A stretch of 64,000 nt of DNA, taken from assembly GCA_039707655.1 (NCBI GenBank), contig CM077673.1, forward strand, positions 268,564,288-268,628,287, written 5' to 3'. Shown here piece by piece: positions 54,737-64,000 of this stretch. Origin of the DNA: Elymus sibiricus (taxonomy: Eukaryota > Streptophyta > Magnoliopsida > Poales > Poaceae). The notes beneath the pieces are model-generated. The model saw only the letters and a list, made by a program, of their open reading frames with translations. It ran no database searches and was not told the origin of the DNA. Made by a program: the position numbers and the translations under genes. The first letter of the stretch is position 1; each line of letters opens with the position of its first letter.

Positions 54737-56316
54737 TGATATGTCTCCAACGTATCTATAATTTTTGATTGTTCCATGCTATTATATTATCTGTTTTGGA
54801 TGTTTTATATGCATTAATATGCTATTTTATATTATTTTTGGGACTAACCTATTAATCTAGAGCCTAGTGTCAGTTTCTGTTTTTTCCTTGTTTTTGAGTA
54901 TTGCAGATAAGGAATATTAAACGGAGTCCAAACGGAATAAAATCTTCGGAATGATTTTTCTTGGACCAGAAGAAACCTAGAAAACTTGGAGATGAAGGCA
55001 GGAGACCTGCCGTGGCGTCACAAGCCACCAGGGCGCGCCCTAGGGGGGGGGGCGCCCCCCTGGCTTGTGGCCCCACGACAGCCCTCCTAACCCTACTCTT
55101 CGGCCTATAAATTCCCAAATATTCCCTGGATACTAAAAAGAGCCACGAAAATACTTTTCCGCCGCCGGAAGCCTCTGTTCCCGTGAGATCCAATCTTGGA
55201 GCCTTTTCTGGTAATCTGCCGGAGGGGGATTCGATCACGGAGGGCATCTACATCAACTCCATTGCCCCTCCGATGATGCGTGAGTAGTTCACCACAGACC
55301 TTCGGGTCCATAGCTAGTAGCTAGATGGCTTCTTCTCACTCTTTGTTCTTCAATACCATGTTCTTCATGATCTTCATGGAGATCTATCCGATGTAATACT
55401 CTTTTGCGGTGTGTTTGTTGAGATCCGATGAATTGTGGGTTCATGATCAGCTTATCTATGAATATTATTTGAATCTTCTCTGAATTCTTATATGCATGAT
55501 TTCATATCTTTGCAAGTCTCTTCGAGTTATTGGTTTGGTTTGGCCAACTAGATTGGTAATTCTTGCAATGGGAGAAGTGCTTAGTTTTGGGTTCAATCTT
55601 GCAGTGTCCTCACCCAATGACAAAGTAGGGGTAGCGAGGCACGTATTTGTATTGTTGCCATCGAGGATAGAAAGATGGGGTTTTCATCATATTGCTTGAG
55701 TTTATCCCTCTACATCATGTCATCTTACCTAACGCGTTACTCTGTTCTTCATGAACAGAATACTCTAGATGCAGGCAGGAGTCGGTCGATGTGTGGAGTA
55801 ATAGTAGTAGATGCAGAATCGTTTTGGTCTACTTGACACGGACGTGATGCCTATATGCATAATCATTGCCTTGGATATCGTCATAATTATTCGCTTTTCT
55901 ATCAATTGCTCGACAGTAATTTGTTCACCCACCGTATTATTTTCCTTCATGAGAGAAGCCTCTAGTGAAACCTATGGCCCCCGGGTCTATTTTCCATATT
56001 ATACTTTCAGATCTATAAACCAAAAATACCTCGCTGCATTCTTTTTACTTTTGTTTTACTTTCCATTTTAGCAATCCTATCTATCTATCTCTATCAGATC
56101 TCATCCTTGCAAATAACCGTGAAGGGATTGACAACCCCTTTATAGCGTTGGGTGCAAGTGTTTGATTATTTGTGTAGGTACACCTATTGGGGACTTGCTT
56201 GTATCTCCTACTGGATTGATACCTTGGTTCTCAACAACTGAGGGAAATACTTATCTACTTTGCTGCATCACCCTTTCCTCTTCAAGGGAAAACCAACGCA
56301 CGCTCAAGAAGTAGCA
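54737..56316 (+). repeat. Solo LTR, plus orientation, TSD GGCCA
   Basis: 1,580 bp, TGATATGTCTCCAACG to TCAAGAAGTAGCA, flanked by GGCCA at 54732-54736 and 56317-56321. TATAAATT at 55106-55113, hairpin upstream at about 55011-55077. A very common Triticeae LTR type. No internal domain remains. Confidence 0.93.
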
Positions 56317-56321
56317 GGCCA

Positions 56322-58085
56322 CCCCCTTTAATTAACGGAAAATTAATTTCGATAATTAAGTTAAACTAATGAGTCACTCACATGTGGGCCCAGCCCCTAA
56401 TTAATTAGTTTAGTTTAAAAATAAAACTCTGTTAAGCCCTTTGTTTATGACAGGTGGGACCCAGCTGTCAGGTTTGACGTGAGACAGTTGGGTTGACTGC
56501 AGATGTCACCCTGATGTCATGCTGATGAAATGAAGCCATTTTTTCGAAATAAAATAAATCTGTTAATTCCAGAATATTATTAAAACTTTGAAAAATCATA
56601 TAAACTAATTTATAACTCGGATGAAAATAATTTATATATGAAAGTCGCTCAGAAAAATCCAACGAATCCAAATATGAAATCCATTCATCTGTCACATGCC
56701 TCTAGCATGATGAACATGGAACTTTCCCCTCCGGTTCATCTGTCCGATAAAAACCAAAGACCCGGGAAATATCCCCAGATATTTTTCCCGCTCCGTCTAT
56801 AACAATTAGCACTGCGTTAGCTCACCCTTTGCACTGCATATTGCCATGCCATACATCATGATGCATTTGTTTGCTTTATTATTGTCTCAACCCCACTCTT
56901 CTCTTCGATAGACACCGAGACTAATGCTGCTGTCGTGTACGACTACGCCCCTGATGTCCAGCCCCTTTCAGCAGAGTACCCAGGCAAGCAAACCCCTTTG
57001 ATCATTCTGATATCGCCTACTCTTTCTTTCTCATGCTTGTATTAGATTTTGCTACTATTGTTGATAGCTCCTATTGTGATGCATAGCCTGATTTTGTAAA
57101 TTGATGTTGTATCTTACTGTGATCCTATATGCTTAGTATAGGTTGGTTAGTGATCCACAAGTGACCCCCACTTTGTCCCTGATGCCCCTGCTTCATCATC
57201 GATGACTCGATCAACGTGATCGACGTCCTGAGCCTGACACTTCACCTCACACGTCCTTACTTGTACGACTTTGCAGAGCTAATATCGAGTGCCGAGGGTG
57301 ATACCTCATAACGCACTCCTGATGTTAACTCTGTAGCGTAGCTAGTCGGACGTGAATTATGGAGGGTGATTCCTCCTTGACCACTCTTGATAACGATTCT
57401 GTCATGCAACACCCCAAGTGTGAACCATCAAGGGTGATTCCTCCCTAGTCACCTTGACGGTTACATCGATTGGAATCCATCGAGGATGATTCCTCGGATT
57501 CCCCTTGATGATATGGACACATGCTTACTTTGAATTTACTATAGAACCATGTTGAGGTCTGTCTGACCTGGAGGGTACTTCTGTAATAATGATGAGGCAC
57601 GGCCGGGCATTCTTAGCCCTTGCTGTAAGTCCTCGAGACGGGGCGACGGGACCATAGATCATGGATCATTGATCGTCACCACAAGCTAATAAGACATTAA
57701 CGGGTTTGGATATGTGATCTGAGTAAGCCTCTGGACTTTTTCACACTAACCACCAAGCAAGAATCAATATGGGTACTCTACGTCGTACATTCGCCCGAAA
57801 GCTCTTCAGATGTCACAGTTGAGCGGCACGAGCCCGGGTGGCCCATGTAAGCACCGTCTTTGTATTAAGAGGTGTCAGGACTGACACCGGCCGTCCACGT
57901 AATGCGCTGGATTGCAAAGGACGATTGGACCATGACTCCTTTGCGATTAGGATGTAGACCGGTGTGTGGCCTCTTTGTTGAGCCTAGGTAGGACTACGAC
58001 GTGTTGATCAGCCGAGGCCGGGTATGACCAAGAAAATTGTGTCCGGCCGGAGTTAATCGAGCGTGTTGGGCAAGTTGGTGCACCC
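56322..58085 (+). other. Segment of the TGTAACACCC element
   Basis: 1.76 kb with no ORF above about 75 codons and no domain. Three phrases GGGTGATTCCTCC or GGATGATTCCTCGG, each next to a TTGA(T/C) step, recur at about 57364-57500. A non-coding transcribed-like region; nothing else supported. Confidence 0.5.
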
Positions 58086-58555
58086 TGTTGGTGTCAAAAC
58101 CAGCGGATCTCGGGTAGGGGGTCACAAACTATGGATCTTGGATAGATGGGTTACAGGAGACAAGGGAGACGATGTTCACCTAGGTTTGGGCCCTCTCTAT
58201 GGAGGTAATACCCTACGTCCTGCTTTGTTTGTATTGATGATGGAGTATCGAGTATAGAGTTGATCTACCTCGAGATCGTATGTAGTGGTCTAAACCATAA
58301 GAGTTATGATCGTAATCTTCGATCATATAATTGTGTGTCTAATGACTAGCCTGGCCTCGGCATATATAACACATCGGAGGCCTAGGATAACAAGAGTCCT
58401 AGTCGGCTACGTCGGCGGAGAGGACTCCTTGTCTTGACCACCAAGTCTTGTGGAATCTTCCTCGCATATGTCATAGGTTGTGCAAAGTGGCCCATGAATC
58501 CAGCCCGTAGAGATAGGCCGGCGGCCCGAGGACCCCTTAGTCTCGGACTCCCTCA
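58086..58555 (-). repeat. 3' LTR of the minus-strand non-autonomous element
   Basis: 470 bp; the plus strand reads TGTTGGTGTCAAAACC to GGACTCCCTCA. It contains CATATATAACACA, a TATA-like site near its middle. Confidence 0.9.
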
Positions 58556-61500
58556 GTAGCCCCCTGAACCGGTCTTCAAGTTAGGGACGCTCCTCGATTC
58601 TTCCAAACAGTTTTTCATCTTCGGCCATCGGTCTTGAAAACTGGTTCAATAAATCTCCCATCACTAATCTTGAGGATCCCCGAGGTGAATCTGAAGAGTT
58701 CACAAGTCGGGCATCCGAGGAGCCCCTTTAATTTCTCGGCCTTTATCAATGCCTTATTTTTTTTACGCCACAACTCGGGTTCGTAGTGTTTCCCGTGTAG
58801 CGGTCTCCAATCGCATCCGAGCTCCAATGTCGGACTGTGTCTGAGGTGTCTTTTTATAGCCGAGCGCCAATGCCGGACTGTGTCTGAGCTGTCTTTTTAC
58901 AGCCGAGCTCCAACGCTGGTTGGCATCCGAGGTGTCATAGATTACCTCGATCTCTGAAAATTTGAATTAATTCATCCGTGCTTAAATGCCGGGATAGTCT
59001 TTTATGGAGCCAGCCATTCGCATCCGAGCTTTATGCCGGACTGCTTCCGAGGTGGTGCATCAGCTCGGTCGTGGGCTGATTTTTTGTGGACTTTTTCAAT
59101 TGGTGCAATTTATTCTCTACCGAGATATATAGCCAGTAGCCCTCAAGGTGTGCGTGTCGGCCTAAAATCCAAGATGCACCTGAAGGTAAACATAAAACCG
59201 CTGATCCCGGTAGCCCCTGAGACTCAGGCCAATTCGCAAAATCGGCCTGAGGATCAATTCCTTGCTCAGTAGCATGCTTTAGGAATTAAAACGCGGTGCA
59301 CAGTAGCCCCCGAGACTGAGGTTGGGTGCATCGACCGACCTGAGGATCGAATCTCCTCGGAAACCGTATTGCACTTTGAATTTTCTACATTGAATAGGCA
59401 ATTCAGTAGCCCCCGAGCCTTAATTTGGGCATGGGTGGTCGAATTAAGGATCGATATTTGTTTGACACAAACTTTGTTACGTTTGACACAATTTATGTGC
59501 AATGATTCTATGTATCCAAGTACTTTACATCATTAATGTTCGCATCCGCATTGTACAAGACTTTTTTTACCGACCATCGGCTTCAACCTCCTCGGCCAGT
59601 AGGCAAGGAGTGTTTGTCCTACTTTATAAAGCCTTTATAAGGGCAAAGATTTACGACAAGCAATGCAATCCAGCCATACGGTTTTATAAAAAATGGTACG
59701 CGGAGAGATATGTTATATTACTTTTTAACGTAAGAAACATCTTCTGGGAAAAATAGTTCATTTATAAGTGCCTTTTCCCAGGATATCATGTTGACCATGA
59801 TCGTCAAACCTCAACTCCGATCAATGTCGGAGGAAAATATTGAGGATTTAGTTTGGGGATTGTTCCCGAACTCTGTGGTCTTTAATGAACCGAAATTTTC
59901 ACTCCCGTTGTTGCATTATATTCTTAAGATGGGCAGCTTTCGGCTTCACCCAGTCTGAGGTACTAACCCGGATGACCCGGAAGTAACAATCACAGAGGTG
60001 CTCCCTTTACCCCCTAGCCAAACAATCGGGAACATAGGGGGTAAGCACAGGAGCCAGCCAACCCAGCTTGGCCAAAATCTAAGTCAAATTGATGCATATT
60101 TATGGCTTTATAATGACGATTATGGAAGGCAGTACTCGCATATTGAATACAAATGCTTTTATGATATATTCTATTTTGACTCCTTTGTGTCCGTTTATCA
60201 TTTGAGAGTGGCCATCGTCGACTTCTACCCCTTTGTAGATGCTACGCAGGGTGTTTCCGCAGTAACAAGACAACCCTTAGCCAACGTCTCGGTGCCGGAG
60301 GCGGTCGTGTTAGCGGAAACGAGGCAATCATATATCTAGGCTTTATAATTTTCACTTAGTCATAGTAGCTTAAAGTTTGGGAGGCCAGTTACAAGCCCCC
60401 GATTAATTTTTGGCGTCAGCCGAGGTCAAGCCATTAACACTTTGGAAATTTTATGAAAGGCCCATGGGGTAACCTCTATCGGTCTATAGTATGACAGAGT
60501 CATCGGATCGCTGACCAGTTTGCGCTCATTGTGACAGTCAGTTTTCAGCTTTCTCCAGTGAGGTACTTGACCAGTTAAATCGGAAGTATAATCGCAGTGG
60601 TTCTGCCTTTGCACACCAAGCCGAACAAATCAGAATGTAGGAGGCAATCACAGGAGTAAGGCAACTCAACTATTGACCAAAGACACAATTTAAACTGATG
60701 CATATAAAGCAATATCCGAGAACATTTTGCCGAGGACTGCTCAGAGTACCTTGTCTTTTGGTGGGTTCGACTCCAGTCGGAGTCCCCCGTTGATATTGCC
60801 AATACTTTAAAGGCATCCGATGTTGTACTGCGAGAGCTATGTTGGAGGCACACAGTATCCCCCGAGACTCAGGTTGGGTGTGGCCGACCAACCTGAGGAT
60901 CGAATCTCCTCGGGAACTAGTCCAGATGTCATGTGCGTTTTGCCAATCCCAAGGTGTAAGTCGGCAGGAAAGATATCGAGTTGTGAGTCAGAAAAGATCT
61001 CCCGAGCTGAATTATTACGTGGGGCACCTCGGCCATGAGGATGTCCCATCTCCTAAAAGAAAAACATACAAATAGCTTAGAAGTGCCATAAGCTCGAAAA
61101 GCCAAAAAACTTACGTAAAAACTTTGACGTCTGAACTAAATCAAGTTTTTTGGTGCCAATCCAAAATTGGTCTTAAAATTAATACGTGCTTCGGTCGTTC
61201 TTTAACATGACACATCCGATCTCCGGACTCCAAGCGGGTCAGCCTTTGGCTTCAACCTCCATATCCCGAAGGCGGAGTGTTTCTCCTAGGCCTGTTTAGC
61301 GAAAATAACTCGAGCATCTTTAGAAAGAAACCAGGTTATCCGTCTATTGACCACACACTAGTGTCGGAAAAAGGAGTAGTAGAAAAAGACTTTCCAACGA
61401 CCAAGAAGAAAACACATTTATTATAAAATGGCTCATACAAACTTAAGAGCCCCCGGTTAAATCGGGTAAAGAAATTTTTAACAAACATAGTTTTTACCAA

Positions 61501-62663
61501 ACAATTTTTTTTGTTTAACGAAAAATATAATGTTTGGTTGAACCGAACAAAAATTAAAATTTCAAAGAGAGCTGAGCACGGAAAGGACTTAGCTGGTTAA
61601 CGTGCTTGGTGTGGTCCGGGGTTGTGGCGGGACGGAGACGTAGTCCTCGGCCTGGCCGAGTTCCCAACCCCCAAGTCCGAGGTAATTGAGAGAAGAGCTC
61701 GGGTCGAGAAGTGGCAACACAACACGGATGTTGCAGCGAGGCGAAGCCCCCGGTCCAGCCGAGGAGACAGAGTAGTTCGGTAGCGTGACGGCGAAGCCCC
61801 CAGTTATAATGGGAAAATGAAGTGTTTTTAGCAAACAACACTTTTAACAAGCTAAGTTTTTAACAAACAACCTTTTTAACATAAATATAATGCTAGGTTG
61901 AACCGCAGAGAAGTTAAGAATTGAAAAAAGGTGAGCACGAAAGCGACTTAGCTGGGTAATGTGCTCGGTGTTGATGACGTGGCCAGAGCTTGAAGCGGGT
62001 CGAGGTTCCAGACCCCATGCCGATCTCGAGGTGCCTAAGCGAAGAGCTCGGCTTGATGAAGTGGCGATGCAGCTCAGCCGATGTGGCGAGGCAAAGCCCC
62101 CGGCCCAGCCGAGGTGATGAAGCTGGTCGGCTGGTGACGTCGAAGTCCCCAGAGTAGGTTGATGAAGAGATGGCGAAGCACCGGTCTAGCCGAGGTGACG
62201 GAGCAGGTCAGCTGGTGACGTCGAAGTCCCATGCCAGCCGACATGTCAAAGCAGGTCAACATGGTGGAAAGAAGTGACGGCGGGGCGATGCCGACGCAGA
62301 TCGGAATTTGGGACGCGGTCAATGCTGGCTTGATGATGCAACGGAGCGCCCGACCCATACAACCCGCGGATGACGAGGTTCTCTTGATGATTATTTGGCC
62401 CTCACAATGCCGAACTCTTGGTCGGCTGACCGAGATGATGAGAAAATTTCCTTCAAAAAGGACATCCAACAACCAATTCATGAAAAACATGAACTCGGGT
62501 CGGATTCGTTTTCGCGCAGAAAATAGATCCAAAATTCGTTGTACTCATCGGACGTTTCCCGGAGTTTGGACGGTCAGATCGAGCTGAAATTTTGAGGGGT
62601 GATTGGTATAGGAATTAAGCAGCCGATGAATGATGGGATTCCAACGAATGTCCGAGCTAGATA
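58556..62663 (-). other. Non-coding internal region with dispersed CCCCGAGACT repeats
   Basis: About 4.1 kb with no supported ORF on either strand. A module (AGTAGCCCCCGAGACTGAGG, then CGACC..CCTGAGGATCGAATCTCCTCGG) recurs at about 59215, 59302, 59410 and 60847 with changes. Paragraphs at about 60000 and 60610 repeat GGAG-(C/T)-AA-GCACAGGAG-type text. It ends at the PPT-like CAGGGGGCTAC next to the 3' LTR. Confidence 0.6.
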
Positions 62664-62900
62664 CTATACACCCCACCCTAAACTCATCCAGATTCCCTTC
62701 CAGATTCGACAGGGCTCCGGTATATCAGAGATTGCCGAAGATTCCTCCATCGGAACGCGACGAAATTTTGCAAGGTTGTTGTAGATACAATTCTGCACAA
62801 TTCCACCTAAGCAATGGTCAAAGCTATGCTCGAGGAAATGGGGACGACGAACACAAATTCGTTGTCCAAAAAAATTGCTGCCAATCTGCAGACGAGCCAT
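62664..62900 (-). pseudogene. Short gag-like leader ORF of the non-autonomous element
   Basis: ATG at 62898-62900, about 30 nt after the PBS, opens 79 codons (MARLQIGSNFFGQRI..) ending in TAG. In this position related elements start gag. No capsid motif is recognisable, so this is at best a remnant. Confidence 0.35.
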
Positions 62901-62931
62901 CGATCCTTCTGGCGATCCCACAACGGAACTC

Positions 62932-62947
62932 TCAATGAAAGCACCAA
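62932..62947 (-). other. Primer-binding-site-like sequence
   Basis: The minus strand reads TTGGTGCTTTCATTGA immediately after the LTR end CCAACA. The tRNA is not identified. Confidence 0.5.
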
Positions 62948-63419
62948 TGTTGGTATCAAAACCGGCGAATCTCAGGTAGGGGGTCATGAACTATGGATCT
63001 TGGATCGATGGGTTATAGGAGACAAGGGAGACGATATTTACCCAGGTTCGGGCCCTCTCCATGGAGGTAATACCCTATGTCCTGCTTTGTTTGTATTGAT
63101 GATGGAGTATCGAGAACAAAGTTGATCTACCTCGAGATCGTATGTAGTGGTCTATACCCTAAGAGCTATGATCGTAATCTTCAATCATATGGTTGTGTGT
63201 GTCCAATGACTAGCCTGGCGTCGACTTATATAACACACCGGAGGCCTAGGATAACAAGAGTCCTAGTCGGCTACGTTGGTGGAGAGGAGTCCTTGTCTTG
63301 ATCATCAAGTCTTGTGGAATCTTCCTTGCATATGTCATCGGCTGTCCGAAGTGGACCATGAGTCTGGCCCATAGAGATAGGCCGACGGCACGAGGACCCC
63401 TTAGTCTCGGACTCCCTCA
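62948..63419 (-). repeat. 5' LTR of the minus-strand non-autonomous element
   Basis: 472 bp; the plus strand reads TGTTGGTATCAAAACC to GGACTCCCTCA, with a TATA-like TTATATAACAC near 63225. Confidence 0.9.
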
Positions 63420-63424
63420 CACCC

Positions 63425-63677
63425 CTGCAAGGAAGTATATCTATTTGAATAGCCGTGTCCACGGTAACGAACGCTCGGAGCTGTATCGTGATCTTTTAAA
63501 ACAAAAACTGGATACTTGTGAAACAAAATGGAAATGTTGGCTCCGGGATTGCTTTCTCGCAGGGAGTCGAAAAAGCATCTCTGGGCGCAATTGCTACAAC
63601 TTATTTTAATATGCTAATCTGCACTCTTCTAATGCCGCAAGATACTGAAGATGCTAGTCTTCGATAGGACTAGGCCT

Positions 63678-63739
<62 letters not shown>

Positions 63740-64000
63740 CTGGCATTTCTGCAGTTCAGTCCAAAGATATAGCCCCATCCCTTTGATACTGATGCATTTT
63801 TTAGTATAGATCTGATGTAAGTCTTGCGAGTACTTTGGATGAGTACTCACTGTGGTTTTGCTCCCCTTTTCCCCTCGATGCGATTTCTGCGATCAGATGA
63901 TGGAGCCTAGGAGTCGTATGTTCTCACCGACGACTACTACACCACCGATCGAGCCTACTACTACGTGGAGGCTGCCCCCGGCCAGTAGTGGAATAGGAGG
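63425..64000 (+). other. Last segment of the TGTAACACCC element
   Basis: No domain-bearing ORF. Contains a CT microsatellite and, near the end, a phrase GAGTACTTTGGATGAGTACTC (63827-63847) that forms a 7-bp inverted repeat. Confidence 0.5.
63683..63739. repeat. (CT)n microsatellite
   Basis: A CT/TC run of about 57 bp with one interruption (TTTC near 63710). Shorter GA or CT runs occur near 53100 and 48708. Confidence 0.95.

Larger units (their letters stand above)
58086..63419 (-). mobile_element. Non-autonomous Gypsy-like element, minus strand, TSD CACCC
   Basis: 5,334 bp, LTRs 62948-63419 (5') and 58086-58555 (3'). TSD CACCC at 58081-58085 and 63420-63424. Orientation is set by a PBS-like TTGGTGCTTTCATTGA directly after the right LTR and a PPT-like CAGGGGGCTAC directly before the left LTR (minus strand). 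There is no pol. The LTRs differ at about 46 of 470 positions by hand count (near 10%), making it the most diverged pair in the window. Confidence 0.88.
51669..64000 (+). mobile_element. Element or long LTR starting TGTAACACCC, with three nested insertions
   Basis: Pieces 51669-52186, 53709-54736, 56322-58085 and 63425-64000 become contiguous once the two solo LTRs and the minus-strand element are removed, each with a 5-bp TSD. The left end TGTAACACCC is a common LTR start in grass Gypsy elements. No gag or pol frame is seen in about 3.9 kb of its own sequence, so this may be one very long LTR or a non-coding element. It has a GC-rich part (53710-54500), alternating AT-rich parts, and a regularly recurring phrase 'GGTGATTCCTCC' near 57367, 57442 and 57489. 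The right end is beyond the window. Confidence 0.5.

Noticed and set aside
1..64000. A host protein-coding gene, or a novel defence-type gene system
   Set aside because: Every frame with recognisable domains belongs to gag, pol, ATHILA ORF2 or the antisense retroelement genes. The remaining long frames are LTR or compositional.

Overview
This window looks like intergenic DNA from a large grass genome, most likely Triticeae (wheat, barley or rye). It is almost entirely LTR retrotransposons nested in one another. I find no convincing host gene, rRNA, tRNA gene or CRISPR array. The case for Triticeae rests on LTRs that start TGATACGTCTCC and end with a GTGGGTTATCA-type terminus, Athila-type gag/ORF2 proteins, a Tat-type polyprotein with two RNase H domains, and antisense genes of the 'putative gypsy type transposon' (PF04195) family. 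Family names are from memory of these repeats and are hedged. Coordinates, target-site duplications (TSDs), primer-binding sites and stop codons were read directly from the sequence.

Layout. 1-2207: antisense-gene fragment of one Gypsy element. 2208-3414: 5'-truncated LTR. 3415-6032 plus 28826-28988: 3' end of a second Gypsy element (spliced antisense gene, then 3' LTR). Its LTR is split by Element 1 (6033-28820, TSD GCAAC), an Athila-type element with gag, a damaged protease and an ATHILA ORF but no RT or integrase. Element 1 is split by Element 2 (11783-25300, TSD TCAGG), a Tat-type element with full gag-pol and an antisense gene. 28989-29750: unassigned. 29751 to about 51668: Element A, an autonomous-type Athila-like element with decayed gag, PR, RT, RNase H and IN. 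Its gag is split by a minus-strand non-autonomous element present as a partial tandem LTR-internal-LTR-internal (31416-40761). Its 3' part holds three solo LTRs (46061-47559, 48130-49854, 50137-51158), each with a 5-bp TSD. 51669-64000: an element or long LTR starting TGTAACACCC, carrying two solo LTRs of one family in opposite orientation (52187-53703 minus, 54737-56316 plus) and a complete minus-strand non-autonomous element (58086-63419, TSD CACCC).

How the parts relate. Element A is the only Athila-type copy here with an RT/integrase pol, and Element 2 the only Tat-type one. Both are pseudogenised. The tandem element shares PBS type and LTR terminus with Element A, so it was plausibly mobilised by A-type proteins. 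It then landed in an A-type gag. Many internal stops are amber codons where CAG is expected, the pattern left by deamination of methylated cytosine. Recurrent features that a standard annotation would miss are GC-rich hairpins just upstream of LTR TATA boxes, copies of that hairpin module in front of the second ORF of Athila elements, and antisense spliced genes between pol and the 3' LTR.
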